Shown one piece after another: positions 9,310 through 18,599 of a DNA stretch of 64,000 nucleotides. The notes below the pieces were generated by a model, which was not told the origin of the DNA, ran no database searches, and saw only the letters and a program-made list of their open reading frames with translations. This DNA comes from Anabaena sp. FACHB-1237 (lineage in GTDB: Bacteria > Cyanobacteriota > Cyanobacteriia > Cyanobacteriales > Nostocaceae), in assembly GCF_014696225.1 (NCBI RefSeq), contig NZ_JACJPV010000001.1:160845-224844 (forward strand), in the 5' to 3' direction. The stretch's first letter is position 1. Every line of letters begins with the position of its first letter. Made by a program: the position numbers and the translations under genes.

Positions 9310-10263
9310 ATGAATACAAAAATCAAACCAGACTGGACTGGACAAACCTTACTTTCGCAAATGGTTAATCTGCTCATCAATACTAAGCCTATATATAGTA
9401 TTATGAAACAACAAGCTAGGCAAGTAATGATCAAAACTGCGGAAAAAAATGGTATTCCTTGGCGTAAAAATTACGAAAAGCTAGACAAGTCAGGAATTAA
9501 AGAAAAACTAGCAGAAATTGTTAATACTAATGTAGTTTATCCCGATTATTACCAAGTTCCTTTTCATGCTTATAGTCAAGGAAATCTTTGTTGGGAGGCT
9601 GCTTTTGAAGCTGCTAGTGCTACCTATTCTATGGCATTACGAGTATATCCACAAGAAAATATTACTTGGGAAACTGCACACCGCAGATTAAGATCCAGTT
9701 TTCACGAAGTTGTAGGCAATTATGTAACTCAAGAGGTACAAGATATCCTAGATATTGGTTGTTCCATTGGTATTTCTACTTTACAAATACATCGCTATTT
9801 TCAACAAAAACAAAAGCATCCAGTCAAAACAGTCGGTTTAGATTTATCTCCCTATATGTTGAGTGTAGCTAAATATTCGGATGTTAATCATGAAATATCT
9901 CAATGGTTACATTCTCTAGCAGAAAACACACAATTACCCCATGAATCTTTTGATTTAATCACTCTCCAATTTATCACTCATGAACTGCCAGATTTTGCTA
10001 GTAAAGCTATTTTTCAGGAAGTTTTACGTTTATTGCGTCCAGGTGGTTGTATTGCTATCGCAGATAATAATCCTAAATCTCCTGTAATTCAAAATTTACC
10101 CCCGGTACTCTTTACATTAATGAAAAGTACAGAACCTTGGAGTGATCAATACTATCTTTTTGATATAGAAGCAAATTTAGACAATATAGGTTTTCAGAAT
10201 GTCAAAACTTTTTGTACTGATCCTCGACATCGTGCTATTGTTGCCCAAAAACCAAGTTTGTAA
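9310..10263 (+). CDS. Class I SAM-dependent methyltransferase
   Basis: A 317-residue protein with a Rossmann-type methyltransferase domain from about residue 140. Motif I is DILDIGCSIGIS (145-156), the acidic loop after strand 2 is VGLDLSPYML, and the post-motif region is EVLRLLRPGGCIAIADNN. About 130 residues precede it and are rich in aromatic residues (YYQVPFHAYSQGNLCWEAAF). That N-terminal part looks like the conserved extension of a cyanobacterial methyltransferase group, but I cannot name the substrate. It converges on typA with a hairpin between. Confidence 0.85.
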   Translation: MNTKIKPDWTGQTLLSQMVNLLINTKPIYSIMKQQARQVMIKTAEKNGIPWRKNYEKLDKSGIKEKLAEIVNTNVVYPDYYQVPFHAYSQGNLCWEAAFEAASATYSMALRVYPQENITWETAHRRLRSSFHEVVGNYVTQEVQDILDIGCSIGISTLQIHRYFQQKQKHPVKTVGLDLSPYMLSVAKYSDVNHEISQWLHSLAENTQLPHESFDLITLQFITHELPDFASKAIFQEVLRLLRPGGCIAIADNNPKSPVIQNLPPVLFTLMKSTEPWSDQYYLFDIEANLDNIGFQNVKTFCTDPRHRAIVAQKPSL

Positions 10264-10282
10264 CAGCAGAAACCAATACCAA

Positions 10283-10306
10283 AAGGGTGGAGTAACCCCC
10301 ACCCTT
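10283..10306. terminator. Hairpin between convergent methyltransferase and typA genes
   Basis: AAGGGTGG (10283-10290) pairs with CCACCCTT (10299-10306) around a short loop, in the 66-bp gap between two convergent genes. It can form on both transcripts, so it may act as a bidirectional terminator. A T-rich stretch is weak on the plus side. Confidence 0.55.
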
Positions 10307-10329
10307 GAACATTTGACGCTAAAAAAAGA

Positions 10330-12120
10330 TTAACGTTTTGCCAGTTTTTTCGCCATTTTACGCAGACGAATTGATTGCGGTGTTACTTCTACTAATTCAT
10401 CCGGTCCAATATATTCTAATGCCCGTTCTAAGCTCATGTCTACTGGTGCCTGTAATTGCACTAATTCATCACCACCTGATGCCCGATGGTTTGTTAACTG
10501 CTTGGTTTTACAAACATTCAATTCTAAGTCTTGAGGACGGTTGTGTTCACCTACTATCATCCCTCTATAAACTTTAGTTCCAGGAGTGATAAAAAATGCA
10601 CCTCTATCTTCGGCGTTTTTCATGGCGTAGAATGTGGAAACACCTTCTTCAAAGGAAATTAATACGCCTTTATTGCGAGCTTCAATTTCACCGCAAAGGG
10701 AGCGATAGTCTAGGAAGCTGTGGTTCATGATTCCTTCACCACGAGTCATCCGCATAAATTCACCACGGAAGCCAATTAAACCACGGGCGGGAATAACAAA
10801 CTCTAATTGTGTGCGATCGCCTGCGCCGGGCTGCATATCTTGCATTTCGCCTTTTCGTTGTCCCAAACGTTCAATACAGCTACCAACGGAGTCCGCAGGA
10901 ACGTCTAAAACTAATAACTCATAAGGTTCGCAAGGTTGGCCATTCACTGTGCGGTAAATTACTTGGGGTTGGGAAACTTGGAATTCGTAACCTTCACGAC
11001 GCATGGTTTCAATTAAGATCCCCAGGTGTAATTCTCCCCGTCCAGATACTAGGAATTTTTCGGGAGAGTCTGTTTCTTCTACGCGCAAGGCCACGTTTGT
11101 TTCCAATTCACGGAATAAGCGATCGCGCACTTGTCGAGATGTTACCAGCTTACCTTCTTGACCTGCAAATGGTGAATCATTCACCCAGAAGGTCATTTGT
11201 AATGTGGGTTCATCTACCTTAATCAGAGGTAAAGCCAGAGGTTCATTAGGATCTGTAATAGTTTCACCAATATAGGCATCAGCAAAACCAGCTACAGCCA
11301 CAATATAACCTGCGGTAGCTTCGGCCATTTCTACCCGTCTTAATCCTTCAAATCCCAATAATTTGGTAATTTTACCCTTAACAATATTGCCACTTTCTGT
11401 TACTAAAGCTGCTTGTTGTCCAGAGCGGATAGTACCATTATGGATTCTACCAATTACAATACGTCCTAGATATTCAGAATAATCTAGGGTTGTCACTTGT
11501 AACTGTAGAGGTTTATTAGGATCTCCCACAGGTGCAGGTACATGACGCAGAATAGCCTCAAATAAAGGCTGCATATCTACCGCTTCATCATCCAAACTTT
11601 CTTTAGCGTAACCGCCCATACCGGAGGCGAACAGATAGGGAAAATCACATTGATCTTCATCTGCGCCTAATTCTAGAAATAGATCCAAAACTTTATCAAC
11701 AGCAACGTGGGGATCAGCTTGTCCTCTGTCTATTTTGTTAACCACAACAATAGGACGTAGACCTTTCTCCAAAGCCTTTTTCAGTACAAAGCGGGTTTGG
11801 GGCATTGGTCCTTCATTGGCATCAACAATCAGTAAACAACCGTCAACCATGCCAAGTACCCGTTCTACTTCTCCGCCGAAGTCAGCGTGTCCAGGAGTAT
11901 CAACAATATTGATCAGTGTTTCTCTATAGCGAACTGCTGTATTTTTAGAAAGAATAGTAATCCCACGTTCCCTCTCCAAAGCATTGGAGTCCATGACGCA
12001 ATCCGGAACGTCTTCGCCTTCGCGGAAAATGCCGGACTGTTTCAAAAGAGCATCAACCAGGGTGGTTTTACCGTGGTCAACGTGAGCGATAATGGCGACG
12101 TTACGAATTGGGAGCGTCAT
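10330..12120 (-). CDS. typA: Ribosome-associated translational GTPase TypA/BipA
   Basis: A 596-residue GTPase related to EF-G and LepA that binds the ribosome and supports growth under stress. The G1 motif AHVDHGKTT sits at about residues 12-20, the G3 motif [11 protein letters not shown] near 74, and the G4 motif NKID near 128. EF-G-like domains II, III and V follow, then the TypA-specific C-terminal domain ending in lysines and arginines. Full length. Single gene on the minus strand, convergent with the methyltransferase gene. Confidence 0.97.
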   Translation of the reverse strand: MTLPIRNVAIIAHVDHGKTTLVDALLKQSGIFREGEDVPDCVMDSNALERERGITILSKNTAVRYRETLINIVDTPGHADFGGEVERVLGMVDGCLLIVDANEGPMPQTRFVLKKALEKGLRPIVVVNKIDRGQADPHVAVDKVLDLFLELGADEDQCDFPYLFASGMGGYAKESLDDEAVDMQPLFEAILRHVPAPVGDPNKPLQLQVTTLDYSEYLGRIVIGRIHNGTIRSGQQAALVTESGNIVKGKITKLLGFEGLRRVEMAEATAGYIVAVAGFADAYIGETITDPNEPLALPLIKVDEPTLQMTFWVNDSPFAGQEGKLVTSRQVRDRLFRELETNVALRVEETDSPEKFLVSGRGELHLGILIETMRREGYEFQVSQPQVIYRTVNGQPCEPYELLVLDVPADSVGSCIERLGQRKGEMQDMQPGAGDRTQLEFVIPARGLIGFRGEFMRMTRGEGIMNHSFLDYRSLCGEIEARNKGVLISFEEGVSTFYAMKNAEDRGAFFITPGTKVYRGMIVGEHNRPQDLELNVCKTKQLTNHRASGGDELVQLQAPVDMSLERALEYIGPDELVEVTPQSIRLRKMAKKLAKR

Positions 12121-12408
12121 AGATTAGGTAAACTTTAATGTTTTTAGATTAGTAACTAAGTGTTTGGCGTTTGGCTCTTTTATCAGAAGTGGGGATTTTT
12201 TGCCAGTTCTGTAATGAACCTTTAATAATTCTAGCGTAATTGTGACAAATATTGTTGTTTTGATAAGAATTAATAAAATATTTTTTCAGGTTTAGGTAAA
12301 TCCTGTTTTAATTGTTGATAAGTTGGGGATTTTTTAGTAAAAATGTACTAAAAAGTTTAACTTAAACTATAATAGAGTGTGTATGATATTGGATTTGCGA
12401 GTGTGATT

Positions 12409-12774
12409 ATGATTGACTGTCTAACTGTATCTCGCTATTTCATTATTAAGGCTTACCAAGAAGGTATAGAAGCAGAAATGACTAACATGAAAGTACAAAA
12501 TCTGCTTTATTATGCCCAAAGTTTACATTTAGCCATGTATGATCAACCATTATTTCCCGAAGAAATACAAGCATGGCGTTATGGTCCAGTTTGTCCACCT
12601 GGCTATAGATTTTACAGCGAATTTGAAGCTAAACAATTACCTATTCCTGATCAAGAATCATTATCAAAAATATCTGAAGATGAAAAACAACTACTAGAAG
12701 AAGTATGGGAATATTTTGGTGGTTATCATGCCTATCGTTTAAGTGATATGACTCATTTAGACAAATCAGATTAA
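12409..12774 (+). pseudogene. Panacea-domain (SocA/GepA-like) protein, apparently truncated
   Basis: Codes for about 121 residues from MIDCLTVSRYFIIKAYQEG; a GTG 30 bp upstream is an alternative start. MTNMKVQNLLYYAQSLHLAM, FPEEIQAWRYGPVCPPGYRF and AYRLSDMTHLDKSD match the Panacea domain (formerly DUF4065), which neutralises toxins in many toxin-antitoxin pairs. Family members normally continue after the xxMTHxxxPW motif for a further 20-30 residues. Here the frame stops right at that point (MTHLDKSD, then TAA), so the C-terminal helices are missing. No partner toxin is visible. It may be decayed or a shortened but active version. Confidence 0.65.
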
Positions 12775-13031
12775 TGTATATGGAATATATGGTTATTGGG
12801 CGATCGCTAGGTCAGTAAAAAGGATATTCCCCGCTATCGCTCTTTTCCTCCTTATTTATTAAGGGTTTCAGCTTGAGTTGACACCAATGAGCATTGTTAA
12901 ACTCTACCTGTGCATTCCTAATTAACTAAAACCGTTGGTTATTAACACCGTCGACTACGTATCTTTCAAGAATCAAATATTAGTCCCATATCCATATCAA
13001 TGGTGCATGCTAACATAATTTGTCTTAATAA

Positions 13032-13952
13032 TTAAGGAACGTGAGATTTTTCTAGCTTTTCATTAGTATTGGTACTTGTTTTTTTGAGATTTTTTTCTAC
13101 TAACATAGGACTATTAGGATTTTGCAGATCAATATAATCTATATTACCTGGATTAAGTTGATCTGCTAAACCTTTCATTTTTGCCATTAACTTAATTTGT
13201 TCTGGTAACTTATAACTGGGACTACCCAAATGGAATTTACCTAGTTCTGTGGTGAAAATTATATTTGTGGGATCTCGATAATCAATTTCTTTTACCTGCA
13301 ACGAACTGTCTGCAATAGCTTGATAAATTTGACTCCAAAAAGGTTTATATTCTCTGGGATCGCCCAAAACTCTTAGCTGAGGTAATTCCAAGTTAGGATT
13401 TAGAGATTGATAGATTTTTAAGGGTATTAACTCTCCTTGCTCATCTAACAAATTAAGGTTATTTTGTTGACTATTATTACTACTGATTGCACAAGGTTTA
13501 CTGGCTGATTTCTTATCAGTCTGACAAGGCTGAGGTTTTTTATATAGTGGTAGTTCAGCGATCGCTACCGGTAGTTTTTCTTTAATGTCAATAATTAAAC
13601 CTGGTGGAAATAAGCGACGAGTTACGCTTGCTTCAGATATGGTCGGTTTTTTCTTTAAAGATTCCGCAATTTTTCCTGGTTTAATTCTCCATAAAGATTG
13701 AGGATAAGACAACGCAATTAAATCATTAACATCTTTTCCTGTTAAAATTTTATCTCCTGATTTAACTACAATTTGTTCTGCATTTTTTAACACCCATATA
13801 GGCTGTAATGCTATCCAAAATAACCCAGAAGCTAAACCTGTTACAGCTAAAGTTTGCCAGATATTCTGCATAATTTTGATTTGTCTCTGCCGTTGCAGTT
13901 TTTTCCGGCGCTGCCTCAAACTTTTCCGAGAAACTGATAATATACCCGCCAT
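13032..13952 (-). CDS. ftsQ: Cell division protein FtsQ/DivIB
   Basis: A 306-residue bitopic membrane protein. A basic N-terminus (SLRQRRKKLQRQRQIKIM) is followed by one membrane segment at about 33-55 and a periplasmic POTRA-like domain. Visible are KILTGKDVNDLIALSYPQSL and the following ASVTRRLFPPGLIIDIKEK, the FtsQ signature for linking the divisome to peptidoglycan synthesis. Cyanobacterial ftsQ is often followed by ftsZ. Here the downstream side holds only intergenic DNA, then the Panacea remnant and typA, so ftsZ is not adjacent. The C-terminal tail is charged and variable. Confidence 0.9.
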   Translation of the reverse strand: MAGILSVSRKSLRQRRKKLQRQRQIKIMQNIWQTLAVTGLASGLFWIALQPIWVLKNAEQIVVKSGDKILTGKDVNDLIALSYPQSLWRIKPGKIAESLKKKPTISEASVTRRLFPPGLIIDIKEKLPVAIAELPLYKKPQPCQTDKKSASKPCAISSNNSQQNNLNLLDEQGELIPLKIYQSLNPNLELPQLRVLGDPREYKPFWSQIYQAIADSSLQVKEIDYRDPTNIIFTTELGKFHLGSPSYKLPEQIKLMAKMKGLADQLNPGNIDYIDLQNPNSPMLVEKNLKKTSTNTNEKLEKSHVP

Positions 13953-14139
13953 AGCAATTCCTTTTTCTCCTTTTTTATCAATAATAAAAACTAATTATTA
14001 ATTTTTTCATGATTTGACATCATTTTAATTTACTATCACCAAGTCAAAACCTAAGAAATATCAAAACTATTAGCTATTTTATCATCATAATAAACTCCTG
14101 TTATTTGTTCAGTTACTTAGAGGCATTTACCGTCTACCT

Positions 14140-14466
14140 TTAACGATCAATATTATCTTGAATATCTTGATCTTCATCAGAAAACTTTACTAATAAGGCC
14201 TGCAATCTCATACGTTCAATATAAGGCCAACCTCCTTGAGATTCCATATTTTTCAGTAGCGAATATAATCTTTGGCGATTATCTGGTAAACTTTCCTGAA
14301 ATAGACCATCACGAATTTCTTTGTGTAACTTCTCTAAATGTCTTAACAAATTTAAGAGAGCCATTACATCTCCCTGACAAGATTGAGAAGCGGTACTAAC
14401 TACAGATGAGATAGTGTCAAGTTGGTGCTTCAAATGTTCTGATATACAATTTTGATTATTGCTCAT
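14140..14466 (-). CDS. Conserved cyanobacterial hypothetical protein, 108 aa
   Basis: A small soluble, mostly helical protein (DVMALLNLLRHLEKLHKEIR, then QRLYSLLKNMESQGGWPYIE). No membrane segment or catalytic motif. It lies upstream of ftsQ on the same strand with 187 bp between, so co-transcription is possible but not shown. I do not recognise a named family; the regular amphipathic helices and position suggest a real gene. Confidence 0.65.
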   Translation of the reverse strand: MSNNQNCISEHLKHQLDTISSVVSTASQSCQGDVMALLNLLRHLEKLHKEIRDGLFQESLPDNRQRLYSLLKNMESQGGWPYIERMRLQALLVKFSDEDQDIQDNIDR

Positions 14467-14832
14467 AAAAGGTTATACTCCATAAAACTTGTTAAAGACA
14501 AGGAAATAAAATTGATGAAAAGTTAGTAGAGATGGATGTTTTCTCAATAGATTGGCAAATTATATAGCAATCCTCTGGAATTTGCGAATATATCTCATCA
14601 TCAATGCTGGGATCACTAGATTTTTCTAGTAGTAAGCAATCTTATTCTGCTATTTTTTAGGAATAAACACTTGATGGTAAGGTAAATGTATCCCTATAGT
14701 ATTTACCCACCCAAGGGACAATGGGCGTTATAGTTCGTCCTATCAGGGTTATACCCAAAAACTAAAAGCATAGAATAAATACTTATGCTTTTTGAAACTA
14801 TTAAATATTTATTTTTAACACTGAGGTTGATC
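14467..14832. promoter_or_regulatory. psbO upstream region with inverted repeat
   Basis: 366 bp between divergent genes. Just upstream of psbO lies an inverted repeat, AAAAGCATA (14764-14772) with TATGCTTTT (14784-14792), 40 bp before the ATG. It could be part of the psbO leader or an operator. The rest is AT-rich and no other signal was recognised. Confidence 0.4.
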
Positions 14833-15663
14833 ATGAAGTATCGCGCTTTAATAGTTGCTTTTTTCGCTTTATGTCTAGGATTCATTACTGCTTGTGGTGA
14901 TAATACATCTGTAAGTGCCAAGGAGGTACGTACTTATGAACAAATTCGCGGTACAGGATTAGCTAACAAATGTCCACAGTTAGCAGAAACTAGTCGAGGT
15001 TTTATTGCTATTGATCCTAGTAAATCCTATAGCGTTAAAGAACTTTGTTTAGAACCAACAAACTATTTTGTTAAGGAAGAACCTGCTAACAAACGTCAAG
15101 AAGCTGAATTTGTTCCTGGTAAACTATTGACTCGCTACACTTCTACCATTGACCAAGTACAAGGTAAATTAACTGTTAATCCTGATAATAGCTTTACCTT
15201 TACTGAAAAAGATGGTTTGGACTTCCAAGCTATTACTGTAAAACTTCCTGGTGGTGAATTAGTTCCCTTCCTCTTTACTATCAAAAACTTAGTGGCTCAA
15301 ACACAACCTAACTTAAACAGCATTAATACTTCTACTGACTTTGAAGGGAATTTTAAAGTTCCTTCCTATCGTGGTGCATCTTTCCTAGATCCTAAAGGTC
15401 GTGGTGTAGTAAGTGGATATGATAATGCTGTAGCTTTACCTGCTCAATCTGATGATCAAGATTTAGATCGCGCTAATATTAAGCGTGCAGAGATTCTCCA
15501 AGGTAAAATTTCCTTACAAGTGGCTAAGGTAGATAGCGTTTCTGGTGAAATTGCTGGAACTTTTGAAAGTGAACAACCTTCTGATACAGACTTAGGTGCT
15601 GGCGAACCTAAAGAAGTGAAAATTCGTGGTTTGTTCTATGCTCGCGTTGAACCTCTTGCTTAA
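14833..15663 (+). CDS. psbO: Photosystem II manganese-stabilising polypeptide PsbO
   Basis: A 276-residue lumenal extrinsic subunit that stabilises the Mn4CaO5 oxygen-evolving cluster. The start MKYRALIVAFFALCLGF (14833) gives a clear signal peptide ending near FITACG; the frame is open upstream to 14785 but that part is not signal-like. The mature part has TYEQIRGTGLANKCPQL, ETSRGFIAIDPSKSY and VKELCLEPTNYFVKEE, with the two conserved cysteines. The C-terminus ends EVKIRGLFYARVEP, as usual. Followed by a hairpin and then sigF on the same strand. Confidence 0.97.
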   Translation: MKYRALIVAFFALCLGFITACGDNTSVSAKEVRTYEQIRGTGLANKCPQLAETSRGFIAIDPSKSYSVKELCLEPTNYFVKEEPANKRQEAEFVPGKLLTRYTSTIDQVQGKLTVNPDNSFTFTEKDGLDFQAITVKLPGGELVPFLFTIKNLVAQTQPNLNSINTSTDFEGNFKVPSYRGASFLDPKGRGVVSGYDNAVALPAQSDDQDLDRANIKRAEILQGKISLQVAKVDSVSGEIAGTFESEQPSDTDLGAGEPKEVKIRGLFYARVEPLA

Positions 15664-15725
15664 ATAAACTATCAATCAAAAGTTCAATGATTTAAAAGAT
15701 TTCAAACATAGAACAACAAAAAAAG

Positions 15726-15763
15726 TAAGCATAGGAGTAACTCATAAATTATTCTTATGCTTA
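15726..15763 (+). terminator. Hairpin downstream of psbO
   Basis: TAAGCATAGGAGTAA (15726-15740) pairs with TTATTCTTATGCTTA (15749-15763), with two mismatches and an 8-bp loop, about 60 bp after the psbO stop. There is no strong T tract, so it may be an RNA-stabilising 3' hairpin rather than an intrinsic terminator. Confidence 0.45.
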
Positions 15764-16118
15764 TTCCTATCCTAAATAGGCTTCCTCCAAAAAATATTCT
15801 CCTAATGAATGACAGGTAAAAGGTGACAGTTTTAGTCAGGTGGTCTTATCTACTTAAGAAGTGTTGAATGTTAAGATTGTCACCTACCTTCTGCACCCTA
15901 AACTTTCACACAACAACGTTGTTTGGGGATTTAGAACAAGCGAACTGCTTGCAGCAGCACTTCGCTATCTCAAATTTCCATTGAGGTATTTAAAAATCCG
16001 ATAGCGGAGCGTGGTGTTAGTCATAATTACTGATGTGGCACCTGGGTGTGCAAAATGTGGGTTGTAAATATTTATTGTATAATTCCGTAGGTTTTACTTA
16101 TAGCTTTATAATACAATA

Positions 16119-16205
16119 CGACTTACGCAAGTGTCACATCAAAAATCTGACGTGGTTGGTGAGCTTGTCGAACCACACCCTACTAACGTGCCAGTTGTGT
16201 AAGTA
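16119..16205. repeat. MITE-like element, GGACTTACGCAAGTG family
   Basis: Begins ACTTACGCAAGTGTCACAT and ends GTGCCAGTTGTGTAAGT, with an interior GTGGTTGGTGAGCTTGTCG. The same ends occur at 28400-28464, 48086-48225, 56919-57020 and as a half copy at 60829-60880. It has no coding capacity. Confidence 0.6.
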
Positions 16206-16291
16206 CTGTACAATTAGCAATTAGCTGAAAAGCTAAAAGAATATATTTAACATCTTAACAAATTAATTGCTTTAAAAAAACCTAAACTACT

Positions 16292-17071
16292 ATGACTACG
16301 ATCACATCTAATGCTAATGAACTTAAACAGCAAATTACACAACTACTCAAACAATATGAACAATCCCGTTCAGAAAGAGTCCGTAATCAATTAGTGGAAC
16401 TAAATTTTGGGCTTGTCAGAAAAGAAGCTCTCTATTGGATGAATCAATGTCATGAGAGTTATGACGATTTGCTGCAAGTAGGCTCTATCGGGTTAATTAA
16501 AGCAATAGAAAAATTTGAACTTTCTAAGGGTCATGCTTTGAGTTCCTATGCGGTTCCCTATATTCGCGGGGAAATCCAACACTATTTGAGAGACAATTGT
16601 GTTACTGTGCCTATCCCCCGTCACTGGGTAACCATTCAACAAAAATCCGTTTTGCTGACTCATTGTTTCCAAGAAAAATACAATCGTCAACCTACAGATG
16701 TTGAATTAGCCGCAGGATTAAAAATTTCTGTAGATGAATGGCAAAAAATTAAATTAGCTTGGATAAATCGTAATCCTTTAAGTTTAGATGTAACAATTAA
16801 AAATCATGAACAAGAATCTACTTGTTTAAATGAATTAGTTCCAGATCACAATTATCGGAGTTTTCAATTAGCGCAGGAAGACCAGTTACTTTTACAACAA
16901 GCCTTAATGCAATTAGAAGAGCGTACTCGTCAAATTCTGGAATATGTCTTTTTACATGATTTAACTCAGAAAGAAGTAGCAGAACAATTAGGTATTAGCA
17001 TAGTTACTGTTTCTCGCCGTATCAAAAAGGGATTATATGCTTTGAAAAATTTTATATTTGCTGCAAACTAA
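16292..17071 (+). CDS. sigF: Group 3 RNA polymerase sigma factor SigF
   Basis: A 259-residue alternative sigma factor of the SigB/SigF type. Region 2 includes YDDLLQVGSIGLIKAIEKFE and ALSSYAVPYIRGEIQHYLRD; region 3 includes RQPTDVELAAGLKISVDEW; region 4 is an HTH with LTQKEVAEQLGISIVTVSRR. It lacks region 1, as expected for this group. In cyanobacteria SigF controls motility or pilus and stress genes. The psbO - sigF order matches the Anabaena arrangement as I recall it, which supports the symbol. The two genes are 628 bp apart and probably have separate promoters. Confidence 0.9.
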   Translation: MTTITSNANELKQQITQLLKQYEQSRSERVRNQLVELNFGLVRKEALYWMNQCHESYDDLLQVGSIGLIKAIEKFELSKGHALSSYAVPYIRGEIQHYLRDNCVTVPIPRHWVTIQQKSVLLTHCFQEKYNRQPTDVELAAGLKISVDEWQKIKLAWINRNPLSLDVTIKNHEQESTCLNELVPDHNYRSFQLAQEDQLLLQQALMQLEERTRQILEYVFLHDLTQKEVAEQLGISIVTVSRRIKKGLYALKNFIFAAN

Positions 17072-17253
17072 TGTTAGAGTTATATCCGGATCCATTGGTG
17101 TCAAATTAAGGTACAGATAGCTTATTTGTTTGGGTGACCTACCCGCCCAGAAATGATAGCGTAGCCTGCCTGGCGTGAGCCATATTTGAGGGTTAATAGC
17201 GTGCATTTTACTAAAGTAAACTGAGGTTACAAAGATTTTCATGTAGTATGTAA

Positions 17254-17279
17254 GGTTGGGTTGAGAAACGAAACCCAAC
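17254..17279. repeat. GGTTGGGTT/AACCCAAC hairpin repeat
   Basis: GTTGGGTT and AACCCAAC arms around a short loop in the 270-bp gap between the convergent sigF and cysteine desulfurase genes. Similar hairpins occur near 48874-48930 and 58186-58290. It could end either transcript, but it also behaves like a dispersed repeat. Confidence 0.45.
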
Positions 17280-17341
17280 ATTTACAAGGGTTTGTTGGGT
17301 TTGACCCTCAAACCTTTGATTTATCTGAGTTTTATATTTAT

Positions 17342-18517
17342 TCAGCAAGCCCTAGTTACTAGTGAACAACTGCGTAAACTTGTCACAGTATTAATAAAAT
17401 GCTCCGCAACTTGGTCTATTTCTTCGGCAGTATTAAACCTACCAATACCAAAACGTACAGTAGCATAGGCTAATTTATCAGGATGCCCTAAAGCCTTTAA
17501 AACATAAGAAGGTGCAATATTATGGGAGGAACAAGCAGAACCAGAAGATACTGCGACAATTGGTTGTAAACCTAAAGATAAGGCTGCACCATCTAAACCT
17601 TCCACGCTAATATTCAAATTTCCTGCTAGTCGTTTTTGGGGATGTCCATTAAGATAAATTCCCTCGATAGTTGATAATTTTTGCCATAGTCTTTCTCGCA
17701 ATTGTGTTAACCTTTGATTTTCGGTTTCTTGTTCCAAAATTGCAATTTCTACAGCTTTACCAAAACCAACTATTTGCGGTGTGTATAAAGTTCCAGAACG
17801 CATTCCTTTCTCATGTCCTCCTCCATGCAATTGTGCAGCAAGTTTGACTTTAGGGTTACGTCTTCTTACATATAAAGCCCCAATACCCTTGGGACCATAA
17901 ACTTTATGGGCTGTTAAAGACATCAAATCAATATTCGATTCTTCCACATTTAAAGGAATTTTACCAATGGCTTGGGCTGCATCTGTATGAAAAAGAATCT
18001 CTTTTTCATGGCATAATTTACCAACTTCTGCTAAAGGTTGTAAAACTCCAATTTCATTATTTGCCGCCATGACAGATACTAAAATTGTATCAGGACGCAG
18101 GGCTTTTTCTAATTGTTCTAAATCTATAAAACCTTGTTGATTAACTGGTAAAATTGTGACTTCAAAACCAATACTTTTTAAATATTCACAAGGGTCTAAA
18201 ACCGCTTTATGTTCTGTTGCTACTGTAATAATATGTTGACCCTTGGAAAAATAGGCTTCTGCTACACCTTTAATAGCTAAATTATTCGCTTCTGTTGCAC
18301 CACTGGTAAAAACAATTTCTTCTGGTGTAGCATTAATACTACTAGCTAAAATTTCCCGGGTTTTTCTCACTGCTGCTTCTGACTCCCAACCATAAATATG
18401 ACTTACACTAGCTGCATTACCAAACTTTTCTGTAAAGTAAGGAATCATTGCATTTAAGACTCTTTCATCTAGGGGTGTGGTAGCATGACAATCAAGGTAG
18501 ATGGGACGATTAGACAT
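17342..18517 (-). CDS. Cysteine desulfurase (IscS/NifS class I)
   Basis: A 391-residue PLP enzyme that removes sulfur from cysteine for Fe-S cluster assembly and thio-modification. Visible are MSNRPIYLDCHATTPLDERV, substrate His103 (TEHKAV), the PLP lysine Lys205 (TAHKVYGPKG) and the catalytic Cys329 in SSGSACSSH. Length and motifs fit class I IscS. No nifU or nif gene flanks it, so it is more likely a housekeeping isc-type paralog than NifS. A symbol is left blank because cyanobacteria carry several paralogs. Confidence 0.93.
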   Translation of the reverse strand: MSNRPIYLDCHATTPLDERVLNAMIPYFTEKFGNAASVSHIYGWESEAAVRKTREILASSINATPEEIVFTSGATEANNLAIKGVAEAYFSKGQHIITVATEHKAVLDPCEYLKSIGFEVTILPVNQQGFIDLEQLEKALRPDTILVSVMAANNEIGVLQPLAEVGKLCHEKEILFHTDAAQAIGKIPLNVEESNIDLMSLTAHKVYGPKGIGALYVRRRNPKVKLAAQLHGGGHEKGMRSGTLYTPQIVGFGKAVEIAILEQETENQRLTQLRERLWQKLSTIEGIYLNGHPQKRLAGNLNISVEGLDGAALSLGLQPIVAVSSGSACSSHNIAPSYVLKALGHPDKLAYATVRFGIGRFNTAEEIDQVAEHFINTVTSLRSCSLVTRAC

Positions 18518-18599
18518 AACTTAACTCGACAATTAATTCAACAATTAACTCAATATTTGACCTAATTTTTTTAAGATTTTTATAATTTGATAAAGTTCA

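Larger units (their letters stand above)
15664..16291. other. psbO-sigF intergenic region
   Basis: 628 bp with no supported gene. It contains the hairpin at 15726-15763, a GC-rich patch at about 15935-16015 (AGCGAACTGCTTGCAGCAGC and GATAGCGGAGCG) that looks like a decayed palindromic repeat, and a MITE-like element at about 16119-16205 (ACTTACGCAAGTGTCACAT at the left, GTGCCAGTTGTGTAAGT at the right). The small frame 16033-16224 overlaps the repeat and is not credible. Confidence 0.6.

Noticed and set aside
10338..11222. Several plus-strand open frames opposite typA
   Set aside because: They are antisense shadows of a fully conserved gene and have no protein-like character.
17342..18517. Cysteine desulfurase considered as nifS of a nif cluster
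   Set aside because: No nifB, fdxN, nifU or other nif gene is adjacent; IscS-type housekeeping function is more likely.
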